A stretch of DNA of 64,000 nt from BS150m-G50 sp964517435 (lineage in GTDB: Bacteria > CAIWAD01 > BS150m-G50). This document shows, piece after piece, positions 32,873 through 42,239 of this stretch. The stretch spans positions 1-64,000 of the forward strand of contig CAZFEC010000004.1 of assembly GCA_964517435.1 (NCBI GenBank), in the 5' to 3' direction. Within the stretch, counting starts at the first letter, position 1. Each line of letters starts with the position of its first letter. Under the pieces are notes generated by a model. It searched no databases and was not told the DNA's origin. It worked only from the letters and a program-made list of their open reading frames with translations. The position numbers were made by a program, and so were the translations under genes.

Positions 32873-33872
32873 TCCGACCAGAATCGCAGTGATAGGCGGT
32901 GGCAGTTTCGGAGCCACCCTGGCCATTCTGCTGCAGGAAAATGGACACACCGTCCGACTCTGGGAGTACCTGGAGGAGGAAATCGCCAAGTACGAGTCGG
33001 GCAACCGGGAAGTGGCGGTTCTGCCCGGCGTTTTTCTGCCGGAGACGATGTTCGTCAGCAACGACCTGCCGGAAGTGGTGCGGGGAGCCGAATTGATCCT
33101 GCTGGCGGTGCCGTCGCACGCCGTGCGCCCGATGGCGGCCCGGCTGAACGAGTTCGTCGACTGGGATCCCCTGCTGGTCTGCGTGGCGAAAGGAATCGAG
33201 GAGAACACCCTGCTGCGGATGTCGGAACTGATCTCCACAGTATTCCCGGCGCTGCCCGCGGGCAAGCATGTCTGCCTGTCCGGACCCTCCCACGCCGAGG
33301 AAGTTTCGCGCCACATCCCCACCGCCGTCGTCGCCGCCTCCCGGGAGATGGCGTCAGCGGCCCGGGTCCAGGAAATCTTCTCGACCGAGTACTTCCGCGT
33401 CTACACCAACGACGACCTCGCCGGCGTCGAGGTGGGTGGTTCGGTCAAGAATGTAATCGCGCTGGCGGCGGGTATCTGCGACGGTCTCGGCTTCGGCGAC
33501 AATACCAAGGGGGCGCTGCTCAACCGCGGCCTGGTCGAGATCGGCCGGCTGGGAATGCAGATGGGCGCCCGGCGGGATACTTTCTTCGGTCTGTCCGGTA
33601 TGGGCGATCTGATCACGACCTGTATGAGCCGCCATTCCCGGAACCGTTTCGTCGGCGAGGAGATCGGTAAGGGACGCAAGCTGCCGGAAATCCTGGACAG
33701 CATGCAGATGGTGGCGGAGGGTGTCAAGACCACCCGGTCGGTCAATGATCTGATGCAACGCCATGAGATCGATATGCCCATTTCTCATTCGGTATACAGG
33801 ATCCTGTTCGAGGAGATCGATCCCGGACAGGAGGTAACCGACCTGATGAAGCGAAAACTTAAACAGGAGTAG
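32865..33872 (+). CDS. gpsA: glycerol-3-phosphate dehydrogenase [NAD(P)+]
   Basis: 335 residues from the ATG at 32865, which has CAGGAG ahead and starts M-S-D-P-T-R-I-A-V-I-G-G-G-S-F-G. The Rossmann G-G-G-S-F-G-A-T-L is at about 10-18. Catalytic regions V-A-K-G-I-E and G-S-V-K-N-V-I-A-L-A-A-G are present, plus G-L-S-G-M-G-D-L. It reduces dihydroxyacetone phosphate to sn-glycerol-3-phosphate for phospholipids. The start lies inside the end of plsY, so the two are coupled, and asnS follows after 3 bases. Confidence 0.94.
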   Translation: MSDPTRIAVIGGGSFGATLAILLQENGHTVRLWEYLEEEIAKYESGNREVAVLPGVFLPETMFVSNDLPEVVRGAELILLAVPSHAVRPMAARLNEFVDWDPLLVCVAKGIEENTLLRMSELISTVFPALPAGKHVCLSGPSHAEEVSRHIPTAVVAASREMASAARVQEIFSTEYFRVYTNDDLAGVEVGGSVKNVIALAAGICDGLGFGDNTKGALLNRGLVEIGRLGMQMGARRDTFFGLSGMGDLITTCMSRHSRNRFVGEEIGKGRKLPEILDSMQMVAEGVKTTRSVNDLMQRHEIDMPISHSVYRILFEEIDPGQEVTDLMKRKLKQE

Positions 33873-33875
33873 TTG

Positions 33876-35162
33876 ATGGCCACCATTGGCAGAATCCAGG
33901 AGCATCTGGACCAGGAAGTCGAGCTGCGCGGCTGGGTCTACAACAGCAGTTCCAAGGGGAAGCTGCACTTCATCCAGCTGCGGGACGGCACCGGCGTCAT
34001 TCAGTGCGTCATCTTCAAGGGGGATGTCAGCGCGGAGGCTTTTGAACAAGCAGGGCATCTGACCCAGGAATCGGCCATCGTCGTCCGCGGCCGCGTGGTG
34101 GAGGACAAGCGCTCCCGGCTCGGTTTCGAAATCCAAGTCGCCGATCTGGAAATCGTCCAGCAGTGCGAGGATTACCCGATCACTCCCAAGGAGCACGGCA
34201 CTTCCTTCCTGATGGATCACCGGCACCTCTGGATGCGTTCGAGCCGCCAGCACGCCGTGCTGCGGGTCCGGCACGAGCTGGTCCGCGCCATTCGCGAGTT
34301 CTTCGACGAACGGGATTTTATCAACGCCGATGCGCCGATCTTCACGCCTACCTCCGTCGAAGGTACCACGACGCTCTTCGCGACCGACTACTTCGACGAC
34401 ACAGCCTACCTGACCCAGTCGGGGCAGCTCTACAACGAGGCCACCGCCATGGCGTTCGGCAAGGTCTACTGCTTCGGCCCCACCTTCCGGGCCGAGAAGT
34501 CGAAGACCCGGCGCCACCTGACCGAGTTCTGGATGGTGGAACCGGAAGTGGCCTGGATGGATCTCAACGAAGATATCGAGCTGGCGGAGGATTTCCTGGA
34601 ACACATCGTTCACCGGGTCCTGCGGGAACGACGGGCGGAACTGGAGCTGCTCGAACGGGACCTCAGCAAGCTGGAGGTGGTTCGCAAGCCGTTCCCGCGC
34701 ATCACTTACGACGAGGCGGTGCAGATTCTGAAGGAAGAGGGCGTCGACTTCAACTGGGGCGATGATTTCGGCGGCGGGGATGAAACCGTCATCTCCAGCC
34801 GCTTCGATAAACCGGTCATCATCCACCGCTATCCGGCGTCGCTGAAACCGTTTTACATGAAACACGACCCGGAAGATCCCCGCCTGGCGCTCAATATGGA
34901 TGTGCTGGCGCCGGAAGGGTACGGGGAGATTATCGGCGGCGGCCAGCGGGAGGATGACTACGACCTGCTGCTGCAGCGGCTGCGGGCGGAGAAACTGCCC
35001 GAATCGGCCTATGAATGGTATCTCGATCTACGTACCTACGGCAGTGTGCCCCATGCGGGTTTCGGGCTGGGTGTCGAGCGGACCGTTACTTGGCTGACCG
35101 GCGTCAGTCACCTGCGGGAGGCGATCCCCTTCCCGCGGCTGATCTCGCGTCTCAAGCCCTAG
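33876..35162 (+). CDS. asnS: asparaginyl-tRNA synthetase
   Basis: 428 residues from the ATG at 33876, with CAGGAG ahead. An N-terminal OB-fold anticodon domain (V-E-L-R-G-W-V-Y-N) is followed by class II motif 1, motif 2 (F-G-P-T-F-R-A-E-K-S-K-T-R-R-H-L-T-E-F) and motif 3 (G-F-G-L-G-V-E-R-T-V). The E-F-W-M-V-E-P-E stretch separates AsnRS from AspRS. It charges tRNA-Asn with asparagine. Presence of AsnRS means the cell need not rely only on transamidation. It is third in the plsY-gpsA operon. Confidence 0.95.
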   Translation: MATIGRIQEHLDQEVELRGWVYNSSSKGKLHFIQLRDGTGVIQCVIFKGDVSAEAFEQAGHLTQESAIVVRGRVVEDKRSRLGFEIQVADLEIVQQCEDYPITPKEHGTSFLMDHRHLWMRSSRQHAVLRVRHELVRAIREFFDERDFINADAPIFTPTSVEGTTTLFATDYFDDTAYLTQSGQLYNEATAMAFGKVYCFGPTFRAEKSKTRRHLTEFWMVEPEVAWMDLNEDIELAEDFLEHIVHRVLRERRAELELLERDLSKLEVVRKPFPRITYDEAVQILKEEGVDFNWGDDFGGGDETVISSRFDKPVIIHRYPASLKPFYMKHDPEDPRLALNMDVLAPEGYGEIIGGGQREDDYDLLLQRLRAEKLPESAYEWYLDLRTYGSVPHAGFGLGVERTVTWLTGVSHLREAIPFPRLISRLKP

Positions 35163-35210
35163 ACAGCATACTGAAACCGGCCGTTGCGGCCGGCACGGCG
35201 GGAGGCTACC

Positions 35211-35477
35211 GTGCGGTTGGTGGCGAAAGGACTGGTCCAGGGCGTCGGTTTCCGCTGGTTCGTCAAGAGCCGGGCGGAAGCGCTCCAAGTGCGCGGTTGG
35301 GTGCGCAATCTACCCGACGGTTCCGTCGAAATCTGCGCGGCTGGTTCACCGGAAGCTCTGCAGGAGCTGCACCGCGACATTATGACCGGCAACAGCTGGT
35401 GCCGCGTGGACACCCTTACCGAGACAACAGCAACAGAGGAGATCGGCGATGAAACAGGATTCCAGGTACGTTTCTGA
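35211..35477 (+). CDS. acyP: acylphosphatase
   Basis: 88 residues from a GTG at 35211 with GGGAG upstream; the longer frame from 35184 lacks one. Full family signature: V-Q-G-V-G-F-R-W-F-V with the phosphate-binding Arg, then G-W-V-R-N-L-P-D-G-S-V-E with the catalytic Asn. It hydrolyses acyl phosphates. It overlaps apt by 29 bases, more than usual here, but both starts have ribosome binding sites. Confidence 0.85.
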   Translation: MRLVAKGLVQGVGFRWFVKSRAEALQVRGWVRNLPDGSVEICAAGSPEALQELHRDIMTGNSWCRVDTLTETTATEEIGDETGFQVRF

Positions 35478-36003
35478 ACGGTTGCGGTCGGCGATCCGTT
35501 CAATACCCGATTTCCCGAAACCGGGGATCCTCTTCCGCGATATCACCACGCTGCTGCTGGATCCAGCCGCCTTCAACCTGGCGCTGGACGCACTCTACGA
35601 GGTCGCCGCGCCGTTGAAACCGGCCAAGGTGGTCGGCACCGAGTCACGCGGCTTCATTTTCGCCGCTCCCCTGGCGCTGCGTCTGAATGCGGGTTTCGTG
35701 CCGGCGCGTAAACCGGGCAAGCTGCCCGCCGCCACCCAGACCGCCGCCTACGAGCTGGAATATGGCGAAGATCAGCTGGAGATCCACACCGACGCCATCG
35801 CGCCGGGCGAGCGGGTGCTGCTGGTGGACGATCTCCTGGCTACCGGCGGTACGATGGCAGCCACCTGCAGCCTGGTGGAGCAGTGCGGCGGCATCGTGGC
35901 CGGCTGTCTGTTCCTGGTCGAACTGGATTTTCTGGCGGGGCGCCGGCAGCTGGACGGCTACCAGGTGTTCTCGCTGGTGAATTACGAGTCGGAAGATGAG
36001 TGA
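35449..36003 (+). CDS. apt: adenine phosphoribosyltransferase
   Basis: 184 residues, normal for the family. I-P-D-F-P-K-P-G-I-L-F-R-D-I-T is the family start pattern, E-S-R-G-F-I-F holds a base-binding Arg, and L-L-V-D-D-L-L-A-T-G-G-T-M is the PRPP-binding loop. It salvages adenine to AMP. GAGGAG precedes the ATG. It overlaps ligA by 8 bases (ATGAGTGA), so the genes are translationally coupled. Confidence 0.94.
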   Translation: MKQDSRYVSERLRSAIRSIPDFPKPGILFRDITTLLLDPAAFNLALDALYEVAAPLKPAKVVGTESRGFIFAAPLALRLNAGFVPARKPGKLPAATQTAAYELEYGEDQLEIHTDAIAPGERVLLVDDLLATGGTMAATCSLVEQCGGIVAGCLFLVELDFLAGRRQLDGYQVFSLVNYESEDE

Positions 36004-37990
36004 ATCCCCCGACCGGGAGCGGACCGCACAGGTGCGAATAGAACAGCTGCGGGAGCAGATCCGGCGGCACGATCATCACTACTACGTCCTCGACACCCCC
36101 CTCATTTCCGATCAGGAATACGATGCGTTGTATCACGAACTGGAGGCGCTGGAAAGCGGTTTCCCCAACCTCGTCACCGCGGATTCCCCTACGCAGCGCA
36201 TCGGTGAGAAAGCGCTGAAGGCGTCCGACGCTACCATCACCCACGAGCCCCCTCTCTACTCGCTCGGCAACACCTATTCCGAAGCCGAACTGCGACAATT
36301 CGCCGAACGGTTGCACAAACAGCTGGCGCCGGAGCCGGTGACCTATGTCGCGGAACTGAAACTGGACGGCGCCAGCGTCTCGGTGGCGTATGCAGCAGGG
36401 AGCCTGAGCTGGGCCGCCACCCGCGGGGACGGCCGCACCGGGGACGTGATCACCGCGGCGGTGCGCACGATCAGGACACTGCCCCTGCGGCTGACGGAAC
36501 CGGCGACGGTCGTCGTACGAGGTGAGGTGGTGATGGCCCGCGAGGACTTCCACCGTTTGAACGAAACCCGCCGGAGCGAGGACGAGCAGCCGTTTGCCAA
36601 TCCCCGCAACGCGGCCAGCGGGACCCTGAAGCTGCTGGATCCGCAAAGCGTCGCCCGGCGCAGGCTCCAGTTGCTCTTCTACAACCTTACCGGCGGCGAC
36701 ACGCATTGGGAAGGGCTGCAGCGGCTGGAGCAGCTTGGATTACCCGTGATTCCGGTCCGGATCCGCACCGATGACCTGGAGGAGGTGATCGAGTTCTGTC
36801 GCCGCTGGGAAACGGAACGTGATACATTGCCCTGGGAAATCGACGGCGTCGTCGTCAAAGTTGATTCCTGTGCGCAGCAGGAGCGGCTCGGTTTCACCAG
36901 CAAAGCTCCCCGCTGGGCCATTGCCTACAAGTTCAAGGCGGAGCAGGCCCGTACCCGGCTGCTGGGGATCTCCCTGCAGGTCGGCCGGACCGGCGTCGTG
37001 ACTCCGGTCGCGGAACTGGAGCCGGTCTTCCTGATGGGATCGACCATCGCCCGCGCCACCCTGCACAACCAGGAGGAGATCGGCAGGCGCGATCTGCGCC
37101 CCGGTTGCCTGGTGTTTGTGGAGAAGGGCGGGGATGTCATCCCGAAGGTCACGGGCCCGGCGGAAGACACCGCCGTTTATCCCCCGTTCGAAATGCCGGC
37201 CGTCTGTCCGGTCTGTGACACAAGCCTGGTGCGCGAAGAGGAGGAGGTGGCCTGGCGTTGCCCCAACTACGACTGTCCGGCCCAGGTGCGGGAGCGCATC
37301 CGGCACTTTGTATCACGCGGAGCGATGGACCTGGAGGGGCTGGGGGAAGTACTGGTGGATAAACTGGTTGCCAATAATCTGGTGCGCGACTATCTTGACA
37401 TTTACTCCCTGCAGGCCAGCGATCTGAGCGGATTGGAGGGGCTCGGCGACGTCTCCATCGCCAACCTGCTGCAGGCTATTGATGACAGCCGCCGGCGTCC
37501 GCTCCACCGGCTGTTGTTCGCCCTGGGTATTCGCTATGTGGGTATCACGGCGGCACGAACGCTGGTTGGCGCCTGCGGTGGCCTTCGAGAGCTGGCGCAG
37601 GCTTCGGAAGCTGAGCTGATTGCCATCCCCGACATTGGTCCCCGCACTGCCGCCTCCGTTCATGCGTTCTTTGCCTCCCCGGACGGCGCGCGTGTACTGG
37701 AGCGGCTGGACGCCACCGGTTTTTCCCTGTCCGCGGTGGAATCGGCTCCGACTGCCGGTGGCCCGTTTGCCAACCAGCGGATTGTGCTGACCGGGACACT
37801 GCGGGAGCTGTCACGGGAGCAGGCACGGGAGGAGATTGAGCGGCGCGGTGGGATCGTTGCCGGCAGCGTCAGCCGCAAAACCGACCTGGTGGTCTGCGGC
37901 GTCGACCCCGGCGGCAAGTATCGTCGGGCGCTCGAGTTGGGAATCAGAATTATAAACGAGGAAGAATTTCTAGCCGTTATCGGCGGATAA
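35996..37990 (+). CDS. ligA: NAD+-dependent DNA ligase
   Basis: 664 residues. Order of domains: N-terminal Ia region (H-D-H-H-Y-Y-V-L), adenylation domain with K-L-D-G near residue 122, OB fold, four-Cys zinc finger (C-P-V-C ... R-C-P-N-Y-D-C), helix-hairpin-helix repeats, and a BRCT domain to the end (I-V-L-T-G-T-L-R-E-L-S-R). It seals nicks in replication and repair using NAD+. Three GTGATACA words fall within it, at 36129, 36819 and 37309, coding L-Y-H, R-D-T and V-S in three different frames. Confidence 0.96.
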   Translation: MSESPDRERTAQVRIEQLREQIRRHDHHYYVLDTPLISDQEYDALYHELEALESGFPNLVTADSPTQRIGEKALKASDATITHEPPLYSLGNTYSEAELRQFAERLHKQLAPEPVTYVAELKLDGASVSVAYAAGSLSWAATRGDGRTGDVITAAVRTIRTLPLRLTEPATVVVRGEVVMAREDFHRLNETRRSEDEQPFANPRNAASGTLKLLDPQSVARRRLQLLFYNLTGGDTHWEGLQRLEQLGLPVIPVRIRTDDLEEVIEFCRRWETERDTLPWEIDGVVVKVDSCAQQERLGFTSKAPRWAIAYKFKAEQARTRLLGISLQVGRTGVVTPVAELEPVFLMGSTIARATLHNQEEIGRRDLRPGCLVFVEKGGDVIPKVTGPAEDTAVYPPFEMPAVCPVCDTSLVREEEEVAWRCPNYDCPAQVRERIRHFVSRGAMDLEGLGEVLVDKLVANNLVRDYLDIYSLQASDLSGLEGLGDVSIANLLQAIDDSRRRPLHRLLFALGIRYVGITAARTLVGACGGLRELAQASEAELIAIPDIGPRTAASVHAFFASPDGARVLERLDATGFSLSAVESAPTAGGPFANQRIVLTGTLRELSREQAREEIERRGGIVAGSVSRKTDLVVCGVDPGGKYRRALELGIRIINEEEFLAVIGG

Positions 37991-37999
37991 GAGGTGCTA

Positions 38000-38563
38000 A
38001 TGGCTACTACAGCGGACTTTCGCAACGGGCTTACGATCGAACACAAGGGTAACCTGGTCAGTATCGTCGAGTTTCAGCATGTCAAACCGGGCAAGGGAGG
38101 CGCCTTCGTTCGCTCCAAGCTGAAGAATGTGCGGACCGGCCGGGTGGTGGAGCATACTTTCCGCGCCGGGGAAAAGGTGGAGGTGGTGCGTCTGACCAAT
38201 CGCAAGATGCAATACCTCTACCGCGACGGCACCGGCTTCAACTTCATGGATATGGAAACCTACAACCAGGTAGCCATTCCGGAGGAGCTGGTCGGCGATC
38301 AGGCGCGTTTCATGAAAGAGTCGGAAATGGTCGCTGTTTTGTATCACGGCGAAGAACCGCTGGGCGTGGAGATCCCCTTCCACGTGGAGCTGGAGGTCGT
38401 GAAGACCGATCCCGGCGTCAAAGGTGACACCGCCCAGGGCGGCACCAAGCCGGCCGAGCTGGAATCGGGCGCCGTGGTCCAGGTTCCGCTTTTCATCAAT
38501 GAAGGGGATGTCCTGCGTATCGATACCCGTACCGGCGAATACATGGAACGGGCCAAGAAATAG
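38000..38563 (+). CDS. efp: translation elongation factor P
   Basis: 187 residues from ATG 38000 (GAGG ahead) rather than the GTG at 37994. Three beta domains. The tip loop H-V-K-P-G-K-G-G-A-F-V-R carries the Lys that is often beta-lysylated; the enzymes for that are not in the window. It rescues ribosomes stalled at polyproline. The order efp-accB-accC is conserved in many bacteria and supports all three calls. Confidence 0.95.
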   Translation: MATTADFRNGLTIEHKGNLVSIVEFQHVKPGKGGAFVRSKLKNVRTGRVVEHTFRAGEKVEVVRLTNRKMQYLYRDGTGFNFMDMETYNQVAIPEELVGDQARFMKESEMVAVLYHGEEPLGVEIPFHVELEVVKTDPGVKGDTAQGGTKPAELESGAVVQVPLFINEGDVLRIDTRTGEYMERAKK

Positions 38564-38573
38564 GAGGTCCCTT

Positions 38574-39041
38574 TTGAATTTTCATGATATCAAGAAACTG
38601 GTCAAGCTGGTGGAAAACAGCGAGATCGGCCGGATTGAGATCGAGGAACCGGATTTCCGCATTGCCATTGAGAAACAGTTGTTGACCGAGGCTGCGACCC
38701 AGCCGCCGGTCGTCCTGCCGGCGACGGCCGCACCGGTGACGCCAGCCACGGCGCCGGCACCCGCTCCGCCCGTGGAGGAGACCCCTGCACCCGCCGATAA
38801 CCAGCATGTGATCACCTCGCCGATGGTCGGAACCTTCTACACAGCCCCCTCGCCGGATGATCCCGATTTTGCCAGCGTGGGCGACGAGGTCACTCCCGGC
38901 CAGGTAATCTGCATCATCGAAGCGATGAAAGTGATGAATGAAATCGAAGCGGACATCCGCGGCATCGTCCGCCGGGTGATGGTTGACAATTCACAGCCGG
39001 TCCAGTTCGAGGACCCGCTGTTCATTATCGAACCCCTCTAG
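38574..39041 (+). CDS. accB: biotin carboxyl carrier protein of acetyl-CoA carboxylase
   Basis: 155 residues from a TTG at 38574, chosen because a perfect AGGAGG (38562-38567) stands six bases ahead and the product begins M-N-F-H-D-I-K-K-L, as in other AccB proteins. A Pro/Ala-rich linker (about 42-73) is followed by the biotinyl domain with E-A-M-K-V-M-N, biotinylated at Lys119. It carries CO2 on biotin between AccC and the carboxyltransferase (AccA/AccD, not in this window). efp lies 10 bases upstream, accC 8 bases downstream. Confidence 0.93.
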   Translation: MNFHDIKKLVKLVENSEIGRIEIEEPDFRIAIEKQLLTEAATQPPVVLPATAAPVTPATAPAPAPPVEETPAPADNQHVITSPMVGTFYTAPSPDDPDFASVGDEVTPGQVICIIEAMKVMNEIEADIRGIVRRVMVDNSQPVQFEDPLFIIEPL

Positions 39042-39049
39042 AGGACAGC

Positions 39050-40402
39050 TTGTATAAACGAGTACTGATAGCCAACCGCGGTGAAATCGCCCTGCGCATC
39101 ATCCGCGCCTGCCGTGAGTTGAACGTGGAGACGGTCGCGGTCTACAGCACCGCCGATGAAGACGCACTCCACGTGCGTTTCGCCGATCACGCGGTTCGCA
39201 TCGGTCCCGGTCCCAGCAGTGAGTCCTATCTCAACCGCAGCGCGCTCATCAGCGCGGCGGAGGTCTCCGGCGCCGACGCTCTCCATCCCGGCTACGGTTT
39301 CCTGGCGGAGAATGCCGACTTCAGCGATATGTGCGAAATGCATGGTATCGCCTTCATCGGGCCCTCCGCGGAGATGATCCGCCGCATGGGCGACAAGGCG
39401 GTCGCCAAGCAACTGATGACCGCGGCGGGTGTGCCGGTAGTGCCGGGCAGCGACGGCGAGGTGGACAATCCGCGGGTGGCGAAAGAGCTGGCGGTGGGGA
39501 TCGGTTTTCCGGTCATTCTCAAGGCCAGCGCCGGCGGCGGCGGACGCGGCATGCGCATCGCCAATACCCCGGACGATGTCGAGAGCGCGTTCAACATGGC
39601 CAGCCAGGAAGCGGAGAGCGGCTTCGGCAACGGCGCCCTCTACCTGGAGAAGTACATTATCAACCCGCGCCATGTCGAGATGCAGATCCTGGGCGATGCG
39701 CAGGGCAACATCATTCATCTGAATGAACGCGACTGTTCAATACAGCGGCGGCATCAGAAGCTGATCGAGGAGTCCCCTTCTCCCGCGGTGTCGGTCGAAC
39801 TGCGGGAGCGGATGGGCGAGGCGGCCGTCAACGCCGCCCGGTCGGTAAACTACCAGACCGCCGGCACCATCGAGTTCCTGCTGGACCACGAGGAGCATTT
39901 CTACTTCATGGAGATGAACACGCGGATCCAGGTGGAACATCCCATCACGGAGCAGATCACCGGCATCGACCTGATCATGGAACAGATCCGCACCGCGTCC
40001 GGCGGTGAGCTGAAAACCCGGCAGAACCAGGTCGTCCCCCGCGGCCACGCCATCGAGTGCCGCATCAACGCGGAGGATCCCCGTCACAACTTCCGCCCTT
40101 CGCCGGGACGTATCACGTCGCTGAACCTGCCGGGCGGGCTGGGCGTGCGGGTTGATACACATGTCTATGCCGGTTACGAGATCCCGACCTTCTACGATTC
40201 CCTCATCGCCAAGTTGATAGTTCACGCCGAGACGCGCAAACAGGCCGTGAAAAGATTGCAGCGGGCTCTGGACGAGTTTATCATTGAAGGTGTGGCCAAC
40301 ACCATCGACTATCACCGTCAGGTGGTGCAGGTCGACGCCTTTGTTGAAGGCAACTACGATACTTCATTTGTTGAGCGCTTTGAATACAGGGAGGAAGAAT
40401 GA
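39050..40402 (+). CDS. accC: biotin carboxylase of acetyl-CoA carboxylase
   Basis: 450 residues, normal for AccC, from a TTG at 39050 giving M-Y-K-R-V-L-I-A-N-R-G-E-I-A. ATP-grasp elements are clear: K-A-S-A-G-G-G-G-R-G-M near 161-171, E-M-N-T-R-I-Q-V-E-H-P-I-T-E, and the family's R-I-N-A-E-D-P. It carboxylates biotin on AccB with ATP and bicarbonate, the first step of fatty acid synthesis. gcvH overlaps its stop by 4 bases, tying a second swinging-arm carrier into the same operon. Confidence 0.95.
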   Translation: MYKRVLIANRGEIALRIIRACRELNVETVAVYSTADEDALHVRFADHAVRIGPGPSSESYLNRSALISAAEVSGADALHPGYGFLAENADFSDMCEMHGIAFIGPSAEMIRRMGDKAVAKQLMTAAGVPVVPGSDGEVDNPRVAKELAVGIGFPVILKASAGGGGRGMRIANTPDDVESAFNMASQEAESGFGNGALYLEKYIINPRHVEMQILGDAQGNIIHLNERDCSIQRRHQKLIEESPSPAVSVELRERMGEAAVNAARSVNYQTAGTIEFLLDHEEHFYFMEMNTRIQVEHPITEQITGIDLIMEQIRTASGGELKTRQNQVVPRGHAIECRINAEDPRHNFRPSPGRITSLNLPGGLGVRVDTHVYAGYEIPTFYDSLIAKLIVHAETRKQAVKRLQRALDEFIIEGVANTIDYHRQVVQVDAFVEGNYDTSFVERFEYREEE

Positions 40403-40776
40403 ACGTTCCGTCAGATCTGCTCTACACCATCGAGCATGAATGGGTGAAAATCGAAGGAGATACAGCCACGATCGGCATCACCGATTATGCGCAATCGGAG
40501 CTGGGCGACATTGTGATGATCGAGTTGGAAGGGCCCGGCCTGAAAGTGGCTATCGGTGATTCACTCGGCACCCTGGAAGCGGTCAAAACGGTTTCCGATA
40601 TCTACGCTCCGCTCAGCGGCGAAGTGATAGAGGTGAACGCCGACCTGGAAATGGAACCGGAGAAGATCAACGAGGATCCCTACGGTTCCGGCTGGATCGT
40701 GAAGATCCGCATGAGCGCTGCCGCCGAAAAGGAACAGCTGATCAGCGCGCAGGACTACGCCGGACAAATCGAATAG
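40399..40776 (+). CDS. gcvH: glycine cleavage system H protein
   Basis: 125 residues, typical. G-T-L-E-A-V-K-T-V-S-D-I-Y-A-P holds the lipoylated Lys63. Family start pattern Y-T-I-E-H-E-W-V near 9-16. It shuttles the aminomethyl group between P, T and L proteins. An intrinsic terminator follows at 40806-40840, so gcvPA/PB probably have their own promoter or depend on read-through. gcvT is not in the window. Confidence 0.95.
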   Translation: MNVPSDLLYTIEHEWVKIEGDTATIGITDYAQSELGDIVMIELEGPGLKVAIGDSLGTLEAVKTVSDIYAPLSGEVIEVNADLEMEPEKINEDPYGSGWIVKIRMSAAAEKEQLISAQDYAGQIE

Positions 40777-40805
40777 ATGAACCGGCAGGGTTGAGTAAAC
40801 AAAAG

Positions 40806-40840
40806 CGCCGGAGCGGACCTTCCGCATCTGGCGTTTTTTT
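40806..40840 (+). terminator. intrinsic terminator after gcvH
   Basis: The stem CGCCGGA-GCGG pairs with CCGC-A-TCTGGCG, one bulged A and a 5-nt loop, then seven T (40834-40840). It is the clearest terminator on the + strand and ends the plsY-to-gcvH transcript. Confidence 0.8.
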
Positions 40841-40887
40841 CGAGTCGATAAGCTTACGTGATACAAATACTACCGGGAGTTTTAGAC

Positions 40888-42228
40888 GTGTATATACCCA
40901 TCACTGACGCCGAGCGGCGCGAGATGCTGGCCGCGATCGGCGTCGATTCGTTCACCGACCTGCTGCGCAGCATTCCGGAGGAGCTGCGTCAGCGTGAACC
41001 GTTGCAACTGGGGGAGGGGCTGGCCGACGCCGAACTGGAGCGCTGGTTCGCCGCCCTTGCCGCCAGGAACGATATTCCCGATCCCGTCAATTCGTTTCTG
41101 GGCGGCGGCGCGTATCACAATTACATCCCGGCCGTGGTCCAGAGCATCGTAGCGCGTCCGGAGTTCCGCACCGCTTACACACCCTATCAGGCCGAGGTCT
41201 CGCAGGGCACGCTGCAGGTCATCTACGAATTCCAGTCGCACATCAGTAACCTGACCGATATGGATATCGCCAACGCCTCGCTCTACGAAGCGGGCAGCGC
41301 GCTGGTGGAAGCCTGCACCCTCTGCCTGGGCGCAACGCGGCGTCGCAAGCTATTGGTGCCGCAATCGCTCAATCCCCGCTACCTGGCGGTGCTGCACACC
41401 TATTTCGATTCGCTTGATTACGAACTGGTGCCGCTGACGCTGCGGGACGACACTATCGACCTGGAGCAGCTGCGGTCGCTCGCCGATACAGAGACCGCCG
41501 CGGTGATCGTGCAGTCGCCCAACTACTTCGGCAGCATCGAAGCCGAAACGGAGGTGCGGGATATCGTCGCGGCGCAGGGCGTTAAGTACGTCAGCTGTTT
41601 CGATCCGGTGGCGCTCGGTGTTCTGCGTACGCCGGGTGAAATCGGAGCCGATGTTGCGGTCGGCGAAGGGCAGAGCATTGCGGTGCCGGTCAGCTGGGGC
41701 GGTCCCTACCTGGGGCTGTTCGCGGCGCGTCAGGAATATGTGCGCAAAATGCCGGGCCGCCTGATCGGAGCCACCGAAGATGTCGACGGTAAACCCGGTT
41801 TCGTGATGACGCATCAGACCCGCGAGCAGCACATCCGCCGCGACAAGGCCACCTCGAACATCTGCACCAACCAGGCGCTGGTGGCCCTGGCGGCGACTAT
41901 CTATCTCTCACTGATCGGGGAGAAAGGGCTGACCACGCTGGCGGAGGATCTCTACAGCAAGGGAGTCTACCTGGAGGAGCGGCTTGCCGCGATTCCGGGC
42001 GTCAAGCTGTGGAACCGCGCGCCGTTCTTCCGTGAATTCGTCATCGAATTGCCAGAACCGGCGGCGGCGGTGCTGGAGCGGTTGCGCGATGCCGGTCTGC
42101 ACGGCGGCATCGACCTGAGCGGTTGCGGCCTGTCCCGGCACCTGCTGGTGGCCACACACGAACTGCACCGGCTCGAAGATCTCGACCGGCTGGCCGCTGC
42201 GCTGCCGGCCGCGCTCACCTCAAATTGA
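40888..42228 (+). CDS. gcvPA: glycine dehydrogenase (decarboxylating) subunit 1
   Basis: 446 residues from GTG 40888, which has GGGAG at 40875-40879 and gives Y-I-P-I-T-D-A-E-R-R-E-M-L as in GcvPA proteins; the frame is open further up to 40858 but that start falls on a GTGATACA word without a ribosome binding site. The N-terminal half of two-subunit P protein: F-L-G-G-G-A-Y-H-N-Y-I-P, Y-T-P-Y-Q-A-E-V-S-Q-G-T-L-Q, S-L-Y-E-A-G-S-A. It needs GcvPB for glycine decarboxylation. Confidence 0.92.
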   Translation: MYIPITDAERREMLAAIGVDSFTDLLRSIPEELRQREPLQLGEGLADAELERWFAALAARNDIPDPVNSFLGGGAYHNYIPAVVQSIVARPEFRTAYTPYQAEVSQGTLQVIYEFQSHISNLTDMDIANASLYEAGSALVEACTLCLGATRRRKLLVPQSLNPRYLAVLHTYFDSLDYELVPLTLRDDTIDLEQLRSLADTETAAVIVQSPNYFGSIEAETEVRDIVAAQGVKYVSCFDPVALGVLRTPGEIGADVAVGEGQSIAVPVSWGGPYLGLFAARQEYVRKMPGRLIGATEDVDGKPGFVMTHQTREQHIRRDKATSNICTNQALVALAATIYLSLIGEKGLTTLAEDLYSKGVYLEERLAAIPGVKLWNRAPFFREFVIELPEPAAAVLERLRDAGLHGGIDLSGCGLSRHLLVATHELHRLEDLDRLAAALPAALTSN

Positions 42229-42239
42229 AAGCGACACCC

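Noticed and set aside
40858..40887. Upstream GTG start for gcvPA at 40858
   Set aside because: It coincides with a GTGATACA word, has no ribosome binding site and adds residues not seen in the family; GTG 40888 has GGGAG at the right distance.
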